Origin: Sphingomonas sp. UBA978 | GTDB lineage: Bacteria > Pseudomonadota > Alphaproteobacteria > Sphingomonadales > Sphingomonadaceae | Assembly: GCF_002292295.1 (NCBI RefSeq) | Contig: NZ_DBBS01000019.1 | Coordinates: 77,318 to 141,317 of the forward strand | DNA length: 64,000 nucleotides | Direction: 5' to 3' | Shown here: in pieces, positions 8,464 through 17,662 of the stretch | Layout: each line of letters begins with the position of its first letter | Numbering within the stretch: the stretch's first letter is position 1 | The notes under the pieces: model-generated | The model's database searches: none | Told to the model about the DNA's origin: nothing | Seen by the model: only the letters and a program-made list of their open reading frames with translations | Program-made: the position numbers and the translations under genes

Positions 8464-10152
8464 ATGCGGGCGGCTATGGCAAGAACGGCTTTCACGACGA
8501 CCGCGATCGCACTGGCGATGACGACGCTGACCGGCACGATGCTGCCCGTCACGGCATCCGCCGACGGCATCGTCGACAACGTCAACGGCATGACCCTCGA
8601 CAAGGACGGCAAGGTCGTCCGGTTCCAGGCGCTGCTGGTGACGCCCGATGGCAAGGTGAGCAAGCTGTTGTCGGCCAAGGACAAACGGCCGGAGAAGCTC
8701 GACTGGCGGGCCGATCTCAAGGGGCGGACGCTGCTGCCCGGCATGATCGACGCGCATGGCCATGTGATGGAACTCGGTTTCCGCGCGCTGGAGCTCGACC
8801 TCTCCGACACGAAAAGCCTCGCCGAGGCGCAGGCGAAGATCGCGGCCTATGCGCAGGCCAATCCGGATAAATCCTGGATCATCGGCGGCGGCTGGAATCA
8901 GGAGGCGTGGGGACTCGGCCGGTTCCCTACCGCCGCCGACCTCGACGCCGCGGTCGGGAACCGCCCCGTCTGGCTGTCGCGTGCGGACGGCCATGCAAGC
9001 TGGGGCAACAGCGCCGCGCTCAAGGCGGCCGGCGTCACCGCGAAGAGCGTGTCGCCGCCCGGCGGGCGGATCGAGAAGGGCGCGGGCGGGCTGCCCGCTG
9101 GCGTGTTCGTCGATGCGGCGCAGGGTCTCGTCGCCCGGGTCGTGCCGCAGCCGCTCGGCAAGGACCGCAACGCCGCCTTCCTGAAGGCTCAGGCGATCCT
9201 GCTGAGCTATGGCATCACCGCCACCGCCGACATGGGGACGAGCATCGACGACTGGCTGACCTATCGCCGGATCGGCGATGCGGGCGGCCTGCGCGTGCGG
9301 ATCATGAGCTATGGCGCGGGGGTCGACACGACGGTGCAGATCGGCGCGGTCGGTCCGTCGCCGTGGCTGTATAACGACCGGTTGAAGCTGGTCGGGGTCA
9401 AGCTGTACGCCGACGGCGCGCTGGGCTCGCGCGGCGCGTGGTTGAAGGCGCCTTATGCCGACGCCCCCGGCCAGTCGGGCGCGGGCTTCATGAACGATAC
9501 CGTGATGCGCAACCTGATGAGCCGGGCGGCGATGGACGGCTATCAGGTCGCGGTGCACGCGATCGGCGACCGCGCCAATGCCGAGGCGCTCGATTCGATC
9601 GAGGAGATGGCGCAGACCTACAAGGGCGACCGGCGCTGGCGGATCGAACATGCGCAGATCGTCGACCCCGTCGACCTCCCGCGCTTCGGCAAATACGGCA
9701 CGATCGCCTCGATGCAGCCGACGCACCAGACCGGCGACCGCGTGATGGCGGAGGCGCGGCTCGGGCCGCAGCGGCTGGCGGGGGCCTATGCCTGGGCGTC
9801 GATGCTTAAGAATGGCGCGAAGCTCGCGTTCGGGTCCGACTTTCCGGTCGAGAAGCCCGATCCCTGGGCGGGCTGGGCCGCGGCCTTCACCCGTCAGGAC
9901 GCCGACGGCCAGCCGTTCGGCGGCTGGCGCCCCGAAGAGGCGGTGACGCGCGAACAGGCGTGGTGGGCGTTCACCGGCGGCGCGGCCTATGCCGGCTTTG
10001 CCGAGGATCGCATCGGCCGCCTCGCACCGGGGCTGCGCGCCGATTTCATCGTCGTCGATCGCGATCCGTTGCTCGCCTCGCCCGCCGACCTGCGCGCAAC
10101 CAAGGTGCAGGAGACGTGGGTCGGAGGCGAGAAGGTGTGGGAGCGGAAATAG
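8464..10152 (+). CDS. Exported YtcJ-like amidohydrolase
   Basis: 562 residues. The N-terminus (residues 1-33, ending LPVTASA) is a signal peptide, so the enzyme is probably periplasmic. The amidohydrolase_3 fold is clear: metal ligands H98 and H100 in IDAHGHV, AVHAIGDRAN and RIEHAQIVDP further on, and GSDFPVEKPDPW with a metal-binding Asp. YtcJ-type enzymes hydrolyse N-substituted amides or carbamates, but the substrate here is unknown. A second Met five codons in (MARTAF) is an alternative start. The final 16 bases overlap the start of the glutaminase gene, so the two are translationally coupled. Confidence 0.9.
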   Translation: MRAAMARTAFTTTAIALAMTTLTGTMLPVTASADGIVDNVNGMTLDKDGKVVRFQALLVTPDGKVSKLLSAKDKRPEKLDWRADLKGRTLLPGMIDAHGHVMELGFRALELDLSDTKSLAEAQAKIAAYAQANPDKSWIIGGGWNQEAWGLGRFPTAADLDAAVGNRPVWLSRADGHASWGNSAALKAAGVTAKSVSPPGGRIEKGAGGLPAGVFVDAAQGLVARVVPQPLGKDRNAAFLKAQAILLSYGITATADMGTSIDDWLTYRRIGDAGGLRVRIMSYGAGVDTTVQIGAVGPSPWLYNDRLKLVGVKLYADGALGSRGAWLKAPYADAPGQSGAGFMNDTVMRNLMSRAAMDGYQVAVHAIGDRANAEALDSIEEMAQTYKGDRRWRIEHAQIVDPVDLPRFGKYGTIASMQPTHQTGDRVMAEARLGPQRLAGAYAWASMLKNGAKLAFGSDFPVEKPDPWAGWAAAFTRQDADGQPFGGWRPEEAVTREQAWWAFTGGAAYAGFAEDRIGRLAPGLRADFIVVDRDPLLASPADLRATKVQETWVGGEKVWERK

Positions 10153-11090
10153 ACCTTTCCGCGATCGTCGCCGAGATCGCCGCGGAAATGGCCGCGGCGC
10201 CCGATCGCGGCACGCCGGCGGATTACATCCCGCCGCTTGCCTGCGTCGATCCCGCCCGGTTCGGCATGGCGGTGATCGAGGCCGACGGCAGCTGCCATCT
10301 GGCCGGGGATGCCGAGGAGGCGTTTTCCATCCAGTCGATCAGCAAGGTGTTCGCGCTGACGCTGGCACTGGGCCATGTCGGCGACCAATTGTGGCAACGC
10401 GTCGGGCGCGAGCCGTCGGGCAGCGCGTTCAATTCGATCGTCCAGCTCGAATTCGAACACGGCATCCCGCGCAATCCGTTCATCAACGCGGGTGCGATCG
10501 TCGTCGCCGACGTGCTGCTCGGCCAGCACCAGCCGCGCGAAGCGATCGGCGAGATCCTGCGCTTCGTCCGGATGCTGACCGACGACGAGGATATCGTCAT
10601 CGACCGCGCGGTGGCGGAGGCGGAGCTGGCGACCGGTGATCGCAACCGCGCGCTGGCGAGCTACATGCGATCGTTCGACAATATCCGGCATGACGTCGAA
10701 CGGACGCTGGGCGTCTATTTCCACCAATGCGCGCTGGCGATGAGCTGTCGCCAGCTGGCGCTCGCCGGCCGCTATCTGATGGCCGACGGCATGCTGCCGA
10801 CGACCGGGCGGCGGATCGTGTCGGCGCAGCGGGCGCGGCGGATCAATGCGCTGATGCTGACCTGCGGCCATTACGACGGCTCGGGCGAATTTGCCTTCCG
10901 CGTCGGCCTGCCGGGCAAATCCGGGGTGGGCGGCGGCATCCTCGCGGTGGTGCCGGGACGGGCGAGCATCGCGGTCTGGTCGCCCGGCCTGAACGCCCGC
11001 GGCAATTCGCAGCTCGGCACGCTGGCGCTCGAGCGGCTGGTGCAGCGCACCGGCTGGTCGGTGTTCGAACCGGCGCGGGACCCTTTCTAG
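10137..11090 (+). CDS. glsA: Serine-dependent glutaminase
   Basis: Hydrolyses L-glutamine to glutamate and ammonia. 317 residues, the normal length for this beta-lactamase-fold family. The start is a GTG at 10137 with GGAGG nine bases upstream, inside the end of the amidohydrolase gene; the open frame continues farther upstream but lacks family similarity. The nucleophile and general base are S67 and K70 (SIQSISKVF). Other landmarks are NPFINAGAIV, the DNIRHDVERTLGVYFHQC segment, and GLPGKSGVGGGI near the C-terminus. It is the second gene of a two-gene operon with an exported amidohydrolase, suggesting a role in amide-nitrogen release. Confidence 0.93.
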   Translation: MGAEIDLSAIVAEIAAEMAAAPDRGTPADYIPPLACVDPARFGMAVIEADGSCHLAGDAEEAFSIQSISKVFALTLALGHVGDQLWQRVGREPSGSAFNSIVQLEFEHGIPRNPFINAGAIVVADVLLGQHQPREAIGEILRFVRMLTDDEDIVIDRAVAEAELATGDRNRALASYMRSFDNIRHDVERTLGVYFHQCALAMSCRQLALAGRYLMADGMLPTTGRRIVSAQRARRINALMLTCGHYDGSGEFAFRVGLPGKSGVGGGILAVVPGRASIAVWSPGLNARGNSQLGTLALERLVQRTGWSVFEPARDPF

Positions 11091-11121
11091 GGCCGATGGC
11101 CATTCAGATGATGACGTGCCG

Positions 11122-11199
11122 AAAACGGTGGTTTTGCGTGACCCGGAGCGCAGCGTACTTTCGGTACGTGAGCACCGGAAGCGCGCGAAACCGCCGTTT
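11122..11199. repeat. Imperfect long inverted repeat downstream of glsA
   Basis: Outer arms AAACGGTGGTTTTGCG and CGCGCGAAACCGCCGTTT pair with a few mismatches, around an inner CGTAC-TTTCG-GTACG hairpin. It lies between the convergent glsA and tadE ends and may act as a bidirectional terminator. It shares the GGTTTTGCG motif with the repeat at 42154-42215. Confidence 0.5.
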
Positions 11200-11230
11200 G
11201 CAGGCCGTCAGGGCTGAATGTCGATCGACC

Positions 11231-11638
11231 CTAGACCTGCGGAAAGCGGTCGCTGGCCTGCAGGGTGAAGCCGATGCCGAGGATCGAGACGGGCAGCGTG
11301 ATCGACACCTGCTTGTAGATCAGGCCGCCGATCGGTGCCGTCGTTTCGGTCCGCACCCGGTCGGCGGTCACCATGCCGATCCCGTTGGCGGCGGCGACCT
11401 GCAGCGTATAGGCGATGGCGTGATCGACGCCGCTGCCCGACGCCGGGACCGTGCAGCGCGGCGAGGCGATCGCGAGGCAGCGGGCGACGGTATGCGCGGT
11501 GGACTGCATCGCATTCCAGCGCTGGAATGCGATCCCCGCCTGCACGATCATCAGCGCGATCGCGCAGAAGACCGGCGCGACCAGCGCGAATTCGACGATG
11601 GTCGCTCCTTTGATGTCACGCGACAGGCAGCGGATCAT
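11231..11638 (-). CDS. TadE-like pilus assembly protein
   Basis: 135 residues starting MIRCLSRDIKGATIVEFALVAPVF. It has the TadE signature: a short charged N-terminus, then GA-x-x-VEFALVAPVF leading into a single membrane helix with the conserved glutamate. TadE-type pseudopilins are processed by the prepilin peptidase and help assemble Flp/Tad pili. The ATG at 11638 overlaps the stop of the preceding gene (ATGA, 11635-11638); upstream in-frame codons belong to that gene in another frame. It is the last gene of a three-gene minor-pilin operon. The rest of the protein has no recognised domain. Confidence 0.86.
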   Translation of the reverse strand: MIRCLSRDIKGATIVEFALVAPVFCAIALMIVQAGIAFQRWNAMQSTAHTVARCLAIASPRCTVPASGSGVDHAIAYTLQVAAANGIGMVTADRVRTETTAPIGGLIYKQVSITLPVSILGIGFTLQASDRFPQV

Positions 11639-12162
11639 TTCGCCCGCACCACTACGGTTTCGGTCAGCGGGAACAGGCGCGCGCCGATCGCGGCGACGGG
11701 GATGATCGCGACGGGCGTCCCCGTGGTGCGGATGGTCACGAACTTGGCCGACATCGTGCCGTCCCCGCAGGCGCTGCGCGTCATGCCGGTCGAGCGCCAT
11801 TGGGTCGGGGTGCCGCTGGTGCAGTAATAACCGTCGGCGGCGCCCGGCCCGGCGACGTTGTTGACCAGCACCGTCACGGTCGGCGCGGTCGCGCCCGCGC
11901 CCTGCTGGACGATGGTGGCGATCGTCTGGCGGAACGCCTCCGCGCTGTCGGCATCGACGTCGCCGCCATTCTCGAAGGCGTACATCGCGCCGGCGCTGAC
12001 GCCGCGCAGCGTGTTGAGGCGGGCGTTATAGGCAAAGCCGATATCGACGATCAGCGCGACGAGCAGCAGCAGCGGCGGCAGCACCAGCGCGAATTCGATC
12101 AGCGCGACGCCCCGGCGGTCGGCCGCCAGCCGCATGGAGGACGTGGCACGCGGCGTCGTCAT
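11635..12162 (-). CDS. TadE/TadF-like pilus assembly protein
   Basis: 175 residues; start MTTPRATSSMRLAADRRGVALIEFALVLPPLLLLVALIVDIGF. The GVALIEFALVLPP motif with a 20-residue hydrophobic helix identifies a TadE/TadF pseudopilin. The remaining part is predicted to face the periplasm and contains two cysteine-containing segments (YYCTSG; RSACGDG). The start overlaps the TadG-like stop (ATGA at 12159-12162) and the stop overlaps the next TadE start, so all three proteins are translationally coupled. Function is inferred from family and context. Confidence 0.87.
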   Translation of the reverse strand: MTTPRATSSMRLAADRRGVALIEFALVLPPLLLLVALIVDIGFAYNARLNTLRGVSAGAMYAFENGGDVDADSAEAFRQTIATIVQQGAGATAPTVTVLVNNVAGPGAADGYYCTSGTPTQWRSTGMTRSACGDGTMSAKFVTIRTTGTPVAIIPVAAIGARLFPLTETVVVRAK

Positions 12163-14054
12163 TGCACCAGCACCGCGCGCCCGGCGGTATTGCCGGTCAG
12201 GCCGGCACAGGGCGCGCCATTGATCGTTGCATTCTGGTAGATGTCGAGCACGCCGGACACCACGCCGAAACAGCCCCCCGGCGGCGGCGTGATCGTCTGC
12301 GATCCGTAGATCGACGCGTTGGTGGCCGGCGCATAGACCAGCCCCGACATCGTATCGCTCTGTCCCCCGGACTGGTACAGGTTGAACGCGCCGCCCCACA
12401 CCGCGAACAGCAGGTTGCGATAGCCGAGCCTCGGGTTGGCGTCGGTCGGCGCGGTCGCCTTGATCGTGCCGATCCCGAGCAGGCTGAGCGTGCCGCCCTT
12501 GAAGCCGAAGCTGGTGCCGATCGCGGTCAGCGAATCCGCCGTCAACGCGAACGACCCGCCATGCATCGCGACCGTGCCGGACCCGGTGGTCGCCGATCCC
12601 CCCGCGCCGAAGGTGACCGACTTGCCCCCCGCGATCACGGTGCCGCCGTAGAAGCTCATGTCGCCGACCCCGAAACTGGTCGTCGATCCCGAAATAAGCG
12701 CGAGCGAACCGCCCTGGAAGTCGAACGGCCCGTTGCCCAGCGTCATCGTCCCGATGTTCGAGACGCTGCCGCCGTAGAAATAGAAGGGCCCGTTGCCGAA
12801 GGTCAGCGTCGATGTAGCCAGCACATTGTAGATCGTGCCGCCCCACAGGTAGAAGGGGCCGTTGCCGAACGACAGGCGGGTGCCGTAATTGGCGATCGAT
12901 CCACCGTTCACATAGACGGCAGCATCGCCGAACACCAGCGTCGCGCCGCTGGCAACGGTCAGCGTGCCGCCCGCGAAGACGAACACCACCGACGCGCCCG
13001 GGGCGACCGCGAGGCTGCTGGTCGACCCCGTCGCCGCATTGACCGCGGCCCCGAAGACGTAGCAACCCGAGCCGAAGGTCAGCAAATTGGTGCCGCTCAG
13101 CGTCAGCGTCGCGGCGATCGTGGTCGGCGCCGTGCATCGCGGATCGGCGCCGCCACCCTGGAACGACAGGCTGGAATTGGACACGGTCAACGACCCGAGA
13201 CGCGCGTTCGCGGCGATCGTGGCGGTCTGGCCGCTATAGGACGGGCTCGTCGTCGTGCCGGCGGGGATCGACGGCCGCACCGGGGATCGCGTGCCATAGG
13301 GCCAGCCGCCCGCCATCGCGTCGAGATGGGCCAGCATGCCGGTGACCGGGGCGGTGCCGGCGATCGTGTCGGTGACGGTCGCGCTATAATCGAAGCCCGC
13401 GGCATTGGGCTGGAGGCTCGCCGTCGGACAGAGATAGGGCGCTTCGGATAGCGGCGTATAGCCGGTCGCGACATTGGCGAGCACGGTCTGCGACTTGCCG
13501 CAGGAATAGAAGAAGGTCTTGGCCTCGGCCGTGCAGGCGGGGGCGGTGACGACCGCATTGTTGTAGATGTTGGTCGGGCCGTATTGCGACCGGAAGCAGG
13601 CGCCGGTGCCGGACGGTTCGGCCCAGGAGGCGACGTTGACGGTCGGCGGCCTGCCGAGCGACAGCAGGCCGATCGGCAGCGCCACCGGCGCGCCGATCGT
13701 CGCCTTCAGCGCCTGTGCCCCGCTGCGCGCCGGCGATGGCGTCACCGTCAGGGTCGTGGCGCCGGCATCGAGGCCGTTGGCGGCGACGATCGCCCGGGCC
13801 GTCGCCAGCGCGGTCGCCGACGGCACCGATCCGGCGATCGGCGCGGCCGTGCTGGTCGCGCCCAGCACCGCCAGATCGCTGACCATCTGGCGTTCCTGGC
13901 GGACCAGATAGAGGTTCGACAGGTCGAGCGCGAACGAGGTCGCACCGGCCAGCACGGTCAGGAACAGCGCGAACATCACCATCACGCTGCCGCGCCGGCT
14001 GTGCGCTATGCCCGTCCCGCCCGCAGGCGCGGGCGATGCGCGATGGTCGACCAT
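12159..14054 (-). CDS. TadG-like protein with internal beta-repeat region
   Basis: 631 residues. The N-terminus (HSRRGSVMVMFALFLTVLAGATSFALDLSNLY) is the TadG/Tad-domain membrane anchor followed by the QERQMVSDLAVLGA segment. Instead of a von Willebrand domain, the body carries about five repeats of roughly 20 residues around residues 375-490 (FGNGPFYLWGGTIYN, FGNGPFYFYGGSVSN, LGNGPFDFQGGSLAL, FGVGDMSFYGGTVIA), which look like turns of a right-handed beta helix. The C-terminus (GLVYAPATNASIYGSQ) resembles the DUF7305-type end seen in pilus-associated surface proteins. It is the first gene of a coupled three-gene operon, likely an adhesive or tip component of a Tad pilus. The C-terminal family assignment is tentative. 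Confidence 0.82.
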   Translation of the reverse strand: MVDHRASPAPAGGTGIAHSRRGSVMVMFALFLTVLAGATSFALDLSNLYLVRQERQMVSDLAVLGATSTAAPIAGSVPSATALATARAIVAANGLDAGATTLTVTPSPARSGAQALKATIGAPVALPIGLLSLGRPPTVNVASWAEPSGTGACFRSQYGPTNIYNNAVVTAPACTAEAKTFFYSCGKSQTVLANVATGYTPLSEAPYLCPTASLQPNAAGFDYSATVTDTIAGTAPVTGMLAHLDAMAGGWPYGTRSPVRPSIPAGTTTSPSYSGQTATIAANARLGSLTVSNSSLSFQGGGADPRCTAPTTIAATLTLSGTNLLTFGSGCYVFGAAVNAATGSTSSLAVAPGASVVFVFAGGTLTVASGATLVFGDAAVYVNGGSIANYGTRLSFGNGPFYLWGGTIYNVLATSTLTFGNGPFYFYGGSVSNIGTMTLGNGPFDFQGGSLALISGSTTSFGVGDMSFYGGTVIAGGKSVTFGAGGSATTGSGTVAMHGGSFALTADSLTAIGTSFGFKGGTLSLLGIGTIKATAPTDANPRLGYRNLLFAVWGGAFNLYQSGGQSDTMSGLVYAPATNASIYGSQTITPPPGGCFGVVSGVLDIYQNATINGAPCAGLTGNTAGRAVLVQ

Positions 14055-14155
14055 GATCCGTATCCCTTGCCTCGGGTCCGGATCTTATGTCCACAATGGT
14101 CATAAGAAAACGTCAATGACGTACGTGCATGATCCGGCTGGCGGAATCACAACAA

Positions 14156-14185
14156 AGGCCGCGACACCCCCCGATGTCGCGGCCT
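14156..14185 (-). terminator. Intrinsic terminator of ctrA
   Basis: AGGCCGCGACA and TGTCGCGGCCT pair perfectly (11 bp) around an 8-base loop, 32 bases after the ctrA stop. Read on the minus strand it is followed by TTTGTTGT, giving a good U-rich tail. Confidence 0.8.
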
Positions 14186-14217
14186 CTTTCCCGATACTCG
14201 GGGAAGATGTGTGGCGA

Positions 14218-14913
<696 letters not shown>

Positions 14914-15001
14914 CGCGAAGTCCCCTGTTGGCGAGACCGCAAGCACCCCTGCTCGCGGCTGGCCGAGATTCATTAACCAAAGAACATCTGAAGGCAAAAG
15001 G

Positions 15002-15016
15002 TTAATTTGGGTTTAA
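15002..15016. promoter_or_regulatory. CtrA box (TTAA-N7-TTAA) upstream of ctrA
   Basis: On the minus strand the sequence reads TTAA-ACCCAAA-TTAAC, an exact match to the CtrA full-site consensus TTAA-N7-TTAAC. It lies 88-102 bases upstream of the ctrA start. A half-site TTAACC is at 14973-14978. This fits the known autoregulation of ctrA in Caulobacter; binding here is inferred. Confidence 0.75.
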
Positions 15017-15046
15017 TCGAGGGTTTCCGGCGAGTCGGGCCGCGAA

Positions 15047-16132
15047 TCACGCCTCCGGATCGTGCGGCGTCAGGTCGGGGCCGAGCAGCGTCTGGTGGCG
15101 GCTGCGCGGGATGTCCTCGCCCAGCACCTCGCGCAGGTACAGGCTGCGCACGAGCGTGAAGATCACCACCAGCAAAGCGGCGGAGAAGAACAGGCCGAAG
15201 ATGCCGAAGATCACGCCGATGCCGATGATCGCGAAGACGGTGATCGCCGGCGGGATCGAGATGACGCGGGCCTGGACGTAGGGGGTGATGAAGTTGGTCT
15301 GGATCAGGCGGACGAGCGCATAGGTGACGAGCGTGCCGATCAGCGGCCCCGTCCCCTGCGTCGCGGCGAGGCCGAGCGCCGGGACCATCGCCGCGGTCGG
15401 GCCGATATAGGGAATGAACTCCGACAGGCCGGCGAGCAGCCCGAGTGCGGCGGCGGACGGCACGCCGGATATCCACAGGCCGAGCCCGATCAGCACCCCC
15501 ATGCTGGTCATCAGGATCAGCGACGAACGCAGCCACAGCCGCAACGTCGACCCGACGTCGAACAGCGCGTCCTCGATCGCGGGGCGCTTGGTCGGCGGGA
15601 TCAGGAACAGGAAGCCGCGCTGGTAGATGCCGGGATCGGCGGCGAAGAAAGCCGCGGCGACCAGCAGCAGGATGCAGTTGAGCAGCAGCTCGCCGGCGCC
15701 GGTGACGAGGCCGCCGACGTCCTGCGCGACCTTCGATCCCGCATAGGCCTGTTGCACCGCATCGACGATCTTGGCGCCGACCGGGCTTTGCGATGCCCAG
15801 GCGGCGAGCTGGTCGAGCAGGGTCGGCAGCTGCGTGACGAGCACGTTAACCTGCTCGCGGAACTGGACGCCGAACAGCCAGACGAGAAAGCCGACGATGC
15901 CGAAGGCGGTCGCCATGCCGAGGCCGAGCGACGCCTTTTCGGGGACGCGCAGATGGTCGCGATACAAATCGGCGAGCGCATGGATCGCGATCGCGCCCAG
16001 CATCGCGCCGAAGGCGAGGATCAGCAGGTTGCCCGCCTTGAACAGCGCCGCCGCCACCGCGGCGATGACGAGGACGTAGAGGACGCGACGGATGAACCGC
16101 GCGTCGTCCGCGTCGGGGGACAGGCGGTTCAT
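15047..16132 (-). CDS. AI-2E family transporter (PerM/TqsA-like permease)
   Basis: 361 residues with about eight hydrophobic segments: two at the N-terminus (VLYVLVIAAVAAALFKAG; LLILAFGAMLGAIAI), a large soluble loop (about residues 95-145) and a cluster after residue 150. The ISGVPSAAALGLLAGLSEFIPYIGP segment is the family signature. Members export signalling molecules or act as Na+/H+ antiporters; substrate cannot be assigned. The start MNRLSPDADD at 16132 was taken because the hydrophobic core follows directly; the longer open frame overlaps iclR. It starts 25 bases after the IclR stop and may be cotranscribed with it. Confidence 0.88.
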   Translation of the reverse strand: MNRLSPDADDARFIRRVLYVLVIAAVAAALFKAGNLLILAFGAMLGAIAIHALADLYRDHLRVPEKASLGLGMATAFGIVGFLVWLFGVQFREQVNVLVTQLPTLLDQLAAWASQSPVGAKIVDAVQQAYAGSKVAQDVGGLVTGAGELLLNCILLLVAAAFFAADPGIYQRGFLFLIPPTKRPAIEDALFDVGSTLRLWLRSSLILMTSMGVLIGLGLWISGVPSAAALGLLAGLSEFIPYIGPTAAMVPALGLAATQGTGPLIGTLVTYALVRLIQTNFITPYVQARVISIPPAITVFAIIGIGVIFGIFGLFFSAALLVVIFTLVRSLYLREVLGEDIPRSRHQTLLGPDLTPHDPEA

Positions 16133-16157
16133 GATCGGGGAATCCCGCCGGACGCGG

Positions 16158-16961
16158 TCAACCCGCGGCGCCTTCGCGGCCCAGCGCGGCGCCGATCTCC
16201 GCGGCGGCGGTGCGCAGCAGGGGCACCAGCTCCTGCATGCGGTCCGCATCCAGATAGGGCGCGGCGGCGGCGACGTTGATCGCGGCGACGATGCCGCCGG
16301 CGGCGTCGCGGACCGGCGCGGCGACCGAATGGATGTGATCGGGGGCGGGGCCGCATTGCAGCACGACGCCGCGCGCCGCCGCCGCGGTCATTTCCGCCAG
16401 CCAGTCGGGGCGGCGATGGGGCGCGTCGACCTGCCCGAACAGGCGGCGCCACGATCCCTCGCCATCGTCGAGCAGCAGGGCCTTGCCGAGCCCGGTCTCG
16501 CCGAGCCGGCGGCGGGTGCCGGGCTGGGTGGTGACGGCGACGCGCTCGCGCCCGGGGACGCGCAGCATATGCACCGATTCGTCGCCCTCGCGCCGCCCCA
16601 TGAACGCGCTCATCCCGCTTTCCTGCGCCAGCCATTCCAGCTGCGGCCGGGCGAGCGCGACGAGGTCGGTCTGGTCCTGCACCAGATGGCGCAGGCGCAG
16701 CAGCAGGCGGCCGCCGCGGACCTGGTTGTTCGGCCCCATCGCGAGGAACCCGCGCGAGGCGAGCGACCCGACGAGGCGATAGGCGATGGCGCGCGACAGG
16801 CCGCTGCGCTCCGCCAGCTGGATGACGGTCGCCGGCTCCTGCACGGCGAGCTCGAGCAGGTCGAGCCCGCGATCCAGCGTCTGCGTGCCGGCCTTGGCGG
16901 CGCGGCTTTCCTCGGGCGCATCCTCGGCGGCGGGCCGGCGCACAATGGCGGTGGTGGTCAC
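16158..16961 (-). CDS. IclR family transcriptional regulator
   Basis: 267 residues from a GTG start (MTTTAIVRRPAAEDAP) with GGGAGAG upstream. An N-terminal winged helix (about residues 25-85; TQTLDRGLDLLELAVQEPATVIQLAERSGLSRAIAYRLV) is followed by the IclR effector-binding domain (GRRRLGETGLGKALLL; SVAAPVRDAAGGIVAAINV). IclR proteins usually control sugar-acid or aromatic catabolism. It follows lutC by 92 bases on the same strand and faces the rhamnose genes across lutABC, so it is a good candidate regulator for the lactate/rhamnose module. The effector is unknown. Confidence 0.9.
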   Translation of the reverse strand: MTTTAIVRRPAAEDAPEESRAAKAGTQTLDRGLDLLELAVQEPATVIQLAERSGLSRAIAYRLVGSLASRGFLAMGPNNQVRGGRLLLRLRHLVQDQTDLVALARPQLEWLAQESGMSAFMGRREGDESVHMLRVPGRERVAVTTQPGTRRRLGETGLGKALLLDDGEGSWRRLFGQVDAPHRRPDWLAEMTAAAARGVVLQCGPAPDHIHSVAAPVRDAAGGIVAAINVAAAAPYLDADRMQELVPLLRTAAAEIGAALGREGAAG

Positions 16962-17053
16962 TTCACGGTCTCTCCCAGACGGCCGTTCCGCGTTGCCCGA
17001 ATCGGCCGTAACCGCAACCGATAACGTACAAACGGGCGGAACGGCAGCGTCCG

Positions 17054-17662
17054 TCAGGCCAGACGGATGACGTGGAGGAAGCGGGGCCCGTGCGCGCCGC
17101 GCACATAGGTGCCCTCGATATCGGTCGTGCCCGACACGCCGGTGACCCAGTAATGCGCGCGCGGGTGGCGGCCGGCGAGCATCGCATCCTCCAGATACGC
17201 CACCACCGCCGGCACCACGACGATATGATGGAGCGCAAGGAAATTGGGCAGCATCGGCGCGTCCGGTGCGGTCTCGAAGACGAGGCTGCCGGTCTCGGCG
17301 ACCCCGCAGCGCGCGATGGCGAGCGCGGCCGGCTCGTCGGGTGCGGCGCTGTCGTGCAGCGTGAAGCCGGTCCAGTCGCAGCCGGACAGGCGCGGATCGG
17401 GCGGCACGCAGAGCGTCTGCGCGAGGCCCTGACCGGCGCAATAGCGGGCGATCGCCGCGGGCAGTTCCGCCATGTCGGCGATGCGGTCGACGGTCGCGGC
17501 GACGCTCGGCAGCGTCAGCCGGGCGAGAAACGTCTCCTCCAGCGCGGCCGGGTCGACCGGCGGGCGTTCGGGCGCGACCAGCAGCGTCGCCGCGGTGCCG
17601 TCGATCGCCGCGGGCGTGGCGGTGCCGCCGAGCCGGGCGAGGATCGCCTCGCGCGCGGTCAT
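17054..17662 (-). CDS. lutC: L-lactate utilisation protein LutC (LUD domain)
   Basis: 202 residues beginning MTAREAILARLGG, with a LUD domain from about residue 90 (AIARCGVAETGSLVF; LHHIVVVP; YWVTGVSGTTDIEGTYVRGAHGP). LutC is the third part of the LutABC complex that oxidises L-lactate to pyruvate at the membrane. The ATG overlaps the LutB stop (ATGA, 17659-17662), so it is translationally coupled. The length is slightly below Bacillus LutC (about 240). Confidence 0.93.
   Translation of the reverse strand: MTAREAILARLGGTATPAAIDGTAATLLVAPERPPVDPAALEETFLARLTLPSVAATVDRIADMAELPAAIARYCAGQGLAQTLCVPPDPRLSGCDWTGFTLHDSAAPDEPAALAIARCGVAETGSLVFETAPDAPMLPNFLALHHIVVVPAVVAYLEDAMLAGRHPRAHYWVTGVSGTTDIEGTYVRGAHGPRFLHVIRLA

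Noticed and set aside
10137..10152. Glutaminase starting at the long open-frame start near 9960
   Set aside because: The upstream part is the amidohydrolase gene in another frame; family similarity and the ribosome site favour the GTG at 10137.
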